From: Riptortus pedestris
Taxonomy: Eukaryota > Arthropoda > Insecta > Hemiptera > Alydidae
NCBI GenBank assembly: GCA_019009955.1
Contig: CM032230.1
Coordinates: 12,729,001 to 12,793,000, forward strand
DNA: 64,000 nt
Direction of reading: 5' to 3'
In this document: one piece after another, positions 59,680 to 64,000 of the stretch
How positions within the stretch are numbered: position 1 is the stretch's first letter
Layout of the letters: each line of letters starts with the position of its first letter
The notes under the pieces: model-generated
Database searches by the model: none
What the model was told of the DNA's origin: nothing
The model's input: only the letters and a program-made list of their open reading frames with translations
Translations under genes and position numbers: made by a program

Positions 59680-60286
59680 GTTATATAAATATAACCAAGT
59701 AATTTACAATAATTATTGATATGCACATTTATTCTCTATCTAGAATATTAACCCAGATATTTGCATTTTCAGGTTTTAGTCATCAGCAAACCCTCACTTC
59801 TTTTTATGTTGTATAAAAATACTCTGTTATAAAATAAACCACTTTATTCGAAGCTTAAATTCCAAATATTGTTTTCAAAAGACCTATATTATACGAGATG
59901 CATGCAAATATGTTTTGGAGACACCCACCCCTTCCCTGTATTAAATTCTTGTACTTCTAAAATATGATTGATTGAGATAAAAAAAAGTCTGATTCATTGT
60001 AAATTACAGTGCTCGATATAGTAAATTGTTTTGAATAATAATATGTTATATTCTGATATATTTCAGTAGTTGTTTTTCTTTCCGGTTATAGGTTGGCAGA
60101 CCTGTTTGTTTACATTTCAGACGCTTCCCGCAAGGTCATTATTGAACTGTACTGAAAGATATCTTATTAGCGTTAGTATTTATAAACATAATATTCACGG
60201 TGGTGTTGTGTAGATTTATCAATTGTTAAACTTCAGAAGGGAGTTCTGCTTAGTTTATGCAGCCCCCGCGTAAAGGAACCTTTTCT
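59680..60286 (+). mobile_element. HINE-like 3' part, long type
   Basis: Late 3' block from 'TTTACAATAATTATTGATATGCAC' to GGGAGTTCTGCTTAG and a mutated hairpin ATGCAGCCCCCGCGT. No core or 5' block precedes it. A further end scrap with TTACGCAGCCCCTACATGAC lies at 60355-60410. Confidence 0.72.
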
Positions 60287-60735
60287 GAAAATGACATGTC
60301 CATCTTCAAGTCGGCTTCTTATTGCGGGAGAAATAGATAGTAGATGATCGTGACACTGCAACCAGAGGGAAATGCGCTCTTGTTACGCAGCCCCTACATG
60401 ACGGATGGTTATAAGTAAGGCTGTGCAATATCATTGTTTTACATTAAGAGCCATTTAATTGTTAGGAATAAGTGGTTTAAAGTAAACGAACCTTTGCTCC
60501 GCCTCCCTTAAAACTAGAGAGTAGTAGTGTTGGGGTGGAGAGTTAGTTATTTCTGCTATTTACATCTCTTCAACTGACTCCTTCTCTAAATACTAACTAA
60601 CAAGATGTCAGCGGGGGGGGGCAATGCTGAAGGGTACACTCAAGTTGTAGTATACAGTCTGAAGGGTTTGTAAGAAACACCTATTAAACTAAACTCATGT
60701 AATTACACATATTTTTTGACTTTCTTAGCATATTA

Positions 60736-60965
60736 GCAGATTTCCCTTAAGGGAAATCAGCTATTGAGGTCGTACTCATGACGCGATTTCTGAAAATTTA
60801 GAGGGGATTTTCGAAAAATTCAAAATATATCTCCGTTATTATGCATCGGGCCGAAAAATTGCAATAGAACCAAATCTTATTGCAAATTAAATTTACTATA
60901 AATATTGATATATACATTTTTAATTCTCTATCTTTGAATATTAAACCGAGGATTATTTGAATTTT
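60736..60965 (+). mobile_element. HINE-like element, core deleted
   Basis: Intact 5' palindrome and ~40 bp of 5' block joined directly to the middle of the 3' block ('GAGGGGATTTTCGAAAAATTC'). It breaks off at the C-rich array. Confidence 0.78.
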
Positions 60966-61490
60966 CCCCCCCCCCCCACCCCCCCCCCCCCCCCCACCCC
61001 CACCCCCCACCCGCGACCCCCCTCCACCACGGCCCGCCCCCCCCCCCCCCACCCCCCCCCCCGCCCCCCCCCACGCCCCACCCCCCCCCGCCCGCGGCCC
61101 CCCACCCCCCCCCGCCCCGCAGCCCCCCCCCCCCCCCCGCCCCCCCCCCCCCCCGCCCCCCCCCCCCCCCACCCCCCCCCACCCCCACCCCCCCACAGCC
61201 CGCCACACCCCCCACCCCTCCCACCCGCCCCCCCCCCCACCCCCCCTCCCCCCCCCCGCCCCCGCCACCCCCCACCCCCCCCCCCCCCCACCCCCCCCCC
61301 CCCCCACCCCCCCCCCCCCCCACCCCCCCCCCCCCCCACCCCCCCCCCCCCCCACCCCCCCCCCCCCCCACCCCCCCCCCCCCCCACCCCCCCCCCCCCC
61401 CACCCCCCCCCCCCCCCACCCCCCCCCCCCCCCACCCCCCCCCCCCCCCACCCCCCCCCCCCCCCACCCCCCCCCCCCCCCACCCCCCAT
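60966..61490. repeat. Poly-C array with 16-bp period
   Basis: Almost pure C with scattered A and G. From 61274 to 61482 every 16th base is A, giving an exact C15A repeat of about 14 units. The first 300 bp are irregular. On the other strand this is G15T. Apparent Gly- or Pro-rich frames in all phases are artefacts of composition. It may reflect a real G-quadruplex-forming satellite or a sequencing artefact. Confidence 0.9.
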
Positions 61491-61944
61491 TTTTTAAAAT
61501 TTTTTTTAATTTTCAAATGTGCTAGTAAGCTCAAACAAAAAAGAGGTGTAAAACCTTCGATTGTCTGGTAACTGCAATTGTTAAAATATAATTGATAGAG
61601 GTTAGTTAATCCTCAATAACAATAAAAAACAAAGTTTTACTGATTGAAATGTAGCTAGTATTGAAAAAAAATCGATTGTGGGAAAGTTGAACAATTAGCT
61701 TCAAAATATGAAAAATTAGTCTCAACTCTCAATTAAGAAAAAGAAAAGAAAAAAAAGATTAAGTAATCGTGACTATTGCATCGATTACCAGATTAATCAA
61801 GTATCGTAAACATCGATTAAAAATACACCGATTATTTGGAGTATTAATCGATTATTACGACTAATCGATACCCATCCCTAGTATGAATTATCCGGTTGGG
61901 GACTCTTTGGAGGGAGGTGTGCCGGACAAACTAATGTTGCATTT
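61491..61944. other. AT-rich DNA with ATCGATTA cluster
   Basis: 61770-61885 has at least six ATCGATT/AATCGAT words and ends ATCGATACCCATCCCTAG. The complement CTAGGGATGGGTATCGAT resembles termini of some hAT-type elements. A similar cluster lies at 8450-8510. No partner terminus was found. Confidence 0.35.
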
Positions 61945-61995
61945 TGGCACGTGGGAAATCTGTTTTAGTTTACGCACCCCTGCTTCTTTTTGAAA
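61945..61995 (+). mobile_element. HINE-like 3' end scrap
   Basis: GGCACGTGGGAAATCTGTTT, AGTTTACGCACCCCTGC: one hairpin arm is shortened. Confidence 0.6.
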
Positions 61996-62223
61996 GTTGC
62001 AGAACCATAGCTTAGCTAGTATCTGCTTACCAAAATATTTAAGGAATTGCATTCCAGGAGAGCGGGACAGCTGGTAACAGATAGCTACGAGCATATGCTG
62101 CCGCTAAGAGGAAGGCAAACTGCCTTATCAGCTGACTAAGCACCGACCAGTCTACGCAGTTCCCTACACTCTCACTCCTTTCTCAATCCTTCAATGAAAA
62201 AAGCTAATTCCAACAAATAAATA

Positions 62224-63105
62224 AGTCAGTCACGCAGGGGCTGCGTAAACTAAGCGGATTTCCCAAGTGAAGTTTTACAGTAGAGAAATCTGCCTACTGC
62301 TAACACTTAACAACATCGTGAGTAAATGCAAACTGCAATGAGAAATATTCCAGTCAATTTTAATAAGTTCCCAACGGAAACGGCTTCGAATTGTAAACAA
62401 ATAGGTCTGCCAACTACTCAGAACTGAACAGATAGACAGACATATTCTTCACCGAAAAGAGAAACAATTACTCAGATATATCTGAATATAGCACAATAAC
62501 TTTATTACAATCTATTTACTATATCTAGTACTGCAATTTATAATGAATCAGAATAATTTATATTTTAATAACTCAAATTTTAGTAGTCTAAGAACTAAAG
62601 AAGGGGGGGCAGGATGGACAGTACGTATTTGCATATATCTCACAAAGTAAATGGTCTAAACCAATTTCACGAGAGCCGAATCGACTAACTAACTAACTCA
62701 GAATCTTACGACGGGAGTCGACGATAGCCGATCTCACCTCTTCCGTAATCCAAACACACTTAATTAAAATGCAAGTATCTCAGTTAATATTTAAGATAGA
62801 GAATAAAAATATAACAATATTTATATTAAATTTAAATTTCAATAAGATTGATTCTATACCTTTTTTAGATCCAGCGTATAGTAACGGAGATATAACGAAT
62901 TTTCAAAAATCCCCCTCCCACTGGTCCGATTTTAGCCATTAACGAACTTGATCTTTCTTTGTACATAAAACAATTAAATACCCTGTTTGACGGACCTTAT
63001 TTTCGTCATCTCCTGGGAAGAATCGATGATCATTTGAAAACATTTTTCTAAATTACATAAGTACGACCTCAATAGCTACTTTCCCTCAAGGGAAACCTGC
63101 TAAAA
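62224..63105 (-). mobile_element. HINE-like element, complete but without TA core
   Basis: Hairpin end GTCACGCAGGGGCTGCGT at 62229 and a long 3' block including poly-G at 62603. The 5' block joins directly at CCCTGTTTGACGGACC (about 62981), so the microsatellite was lost by deletion. The 5' end AGCAGGTTTCCCTTGAGGG is at 63087-63105. Confidence 0.85.
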
Positions 63106-63124
63106 GCTGTACTAATTGAATTTC

Positions 63125-63534
63125 CTCGTAACTCAAATATTAAGGTGGTCATTAGTACTTTTTTGTTTTCAGTCTACATTTAATTTCTATTTCTACTCAT
63201 CGGTGTTTTGGATTGTAACGGCAACTCACCCACTTCAACTTAACCTTCCCCAACAACTGTCAAGCCAGGGGAAGGTTTCAAGCCAAGGTAGCCCACCGGT
63301 GACAGTGTTGCCCGACAGATGACAATTTAAAACTAAAATTAATGTAATTATTAAGTGGGTACACTGGGAGTAACCTGAAAGTTACTTTTTAGTGAGTGTG
63401 TATTCGACCTGTTGTGTGTGCAAGTGTCTACCGCTAACGAACATAATTAACAGATTTTTATTTGATTTTTTTTTCCAAAATTAAAATAATGCACTATATT
63501 GTAAAATATTGATAATATAAATAATAAACATAAA
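63125..63534. other. HINE scrap and a sequence shared with 46.3 kb
   Basis: 63125-63200 is late HINE 3' block ('GTAACTCAAATATTAAGGTGG'). 63230-63440 includes GTGGGTACACTGGGAGTAAC and TTCGACCTGTTGTGTG, parallel to the core insert at 46248-46505. Confidence 0.45.
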
Positions 63535-64000
63535 AAGTCCGTCACTCAGGGGCTGCGTAAACTAAGCAGATTTCCCATGTGAAGTTATACAATTGAGAAA
63601 TCTCCATACGAGAGCCGAACAGTTACGGCGAATGGCCGAACTAGCTTTTAGCGGGAAATTCAAAAATCTGTTATCGGCCCAAAATTAATAAAAATGCAAA
63701 TATCTCGGTTAATATTCAAGATAGGGAATAAATGTATATAACAATATTTATAGTAAATTTAATTTGCAATAAGATTGTTTCTGTACAATGTTTCGATGCG
63801 ACGTATAGTAACGGAGATATTTCGAATTTTCGAAAATCCTCCCCTCTAAACCCCCCCTCCCACTGGTCCGATTTCAGCCGTTAACGAACTTGATCTTTCT
63901 TTTTACATAAAACAACTAAATATCGAGTTTGGTAACGATCAAACAAAAATTGCGACCGCTAGATCGGTAACAGACAAATATATAGATAGATAGATAGATC
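63535..64000 (-). mobile_element. HINE-like element, cut by the window end
   Basis: 3' end with GTCACTCAGGGGCTGCGT (one hairpin base changed), a well preserved 3' block to CCGCTAGATCGG, and the start of a (TA)(GATA) core. The 5' block should follow beyond 64000. Confidence 0.85.

Noticed and set aside
60798..61571. Gly-rich and Pro-rich frames of about 180-230 codons
   Set aside because: Pure consequence of the poly-C array; open in several frames and on both strands, with no start context or motif.

Overview
The window looks like intergenic or heterochromatin-like DNA from an arthropod, most probably an insect. It is AT-rich and packed with decayed transposable elements, and I see no intact host gene. 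The insect call rests on a Tc1/mariner transposase with the N-terminal helix-turn-helix type (DUF4817-like) common in insect genomes, a piggyBac relic, a tRNA-like SINE, several jockey/R1/RTE-like non-LTR fragments and animal-type Helitrons. The species is not identifiable from the sequence.

The dominant component is one repeat family, present in about 40 full or partial copies on both strands. A full copy starts with AGCAGATTTCCC inside a near-palindrome centred on TTAA. Next comes a conserved ~110 bp 5' block ending GGTCCGTTCAAAACT, a central (TA)n microsatellite, and a 3' block of variable length. It finishes with GGGAAATCTGCT, a small hairpin (ACGCAG-CCC-CTGCGT) and GACGGACTTTT. Inverted subterminal repeats, a microsatellite core, a 3' stem-loop and insertion at T/T are the published hallmarks of non-autonomous Helentrons (HINEs, the class containing Drosophila DINE-1). 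I call the family 'HINE-like' below; its name in any database is unknown to me.

The (TA)n core of these copies has served repeatedly as a landing pad. Inside such cores lie a mariner-type element (11518-13501), a helicase-bearing Helitron (32664-35388), shorter Helitrons (about 3655-4572 and 36437-37433), two pogo/Tigger-like MITEs (31011-31577, 52582-53221), non-LTR retrotransposon tails (10849-11286, 44823-45062), foldback elements (39721-40027, 57411-57718) and an unclassified insert (46248-46505). Most of the insertion history can be read as nested layers.

Layout. 1-5.3 kb: Helitrons, HINE copies and a decayed acyltransferase-like coding fragment. 5.8-8.3 kb: a HINE nested inside another, then a clean full copy. 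9.8-14.6 kb: tandem HINEs with the mariner inside. 15-19.3 kb: HINE fragments and about 2 kb without recognised elements. 20-31.7 kb: HINEs, including mirror-image arrangements, a truncated Helitron with helicase remains, a SINE, an RNase H fragment and a pogo-like MITE; several repeats here carry many small indels. 32.3-38.8 kb: a mariner relic, the nested helicase Helitron, another Helitron and a full HINE. 39-41.3 kb: a large compound microsatellite, a foldback element and a Helitron. 42-47 kb: a MITE, a non-LTR tail with target-site duplication, SINEs and an unassigned 94-codon ORF. 47.1-49.1 kb: a piggyBac-like element holding both a MITE and a HINE. 49.6-64 kb: more HINEs, a pogo-like MITE, R1/jockey-like pseudogene pieces and an extreme C-rich array.

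No gene here works with another in a pathway. The functional story is transposon ecology: helicase remains of canonical Helitrons, decayed transposases and many non-autonomous elements that must have been mobilised by proteins encoded elsewhere.
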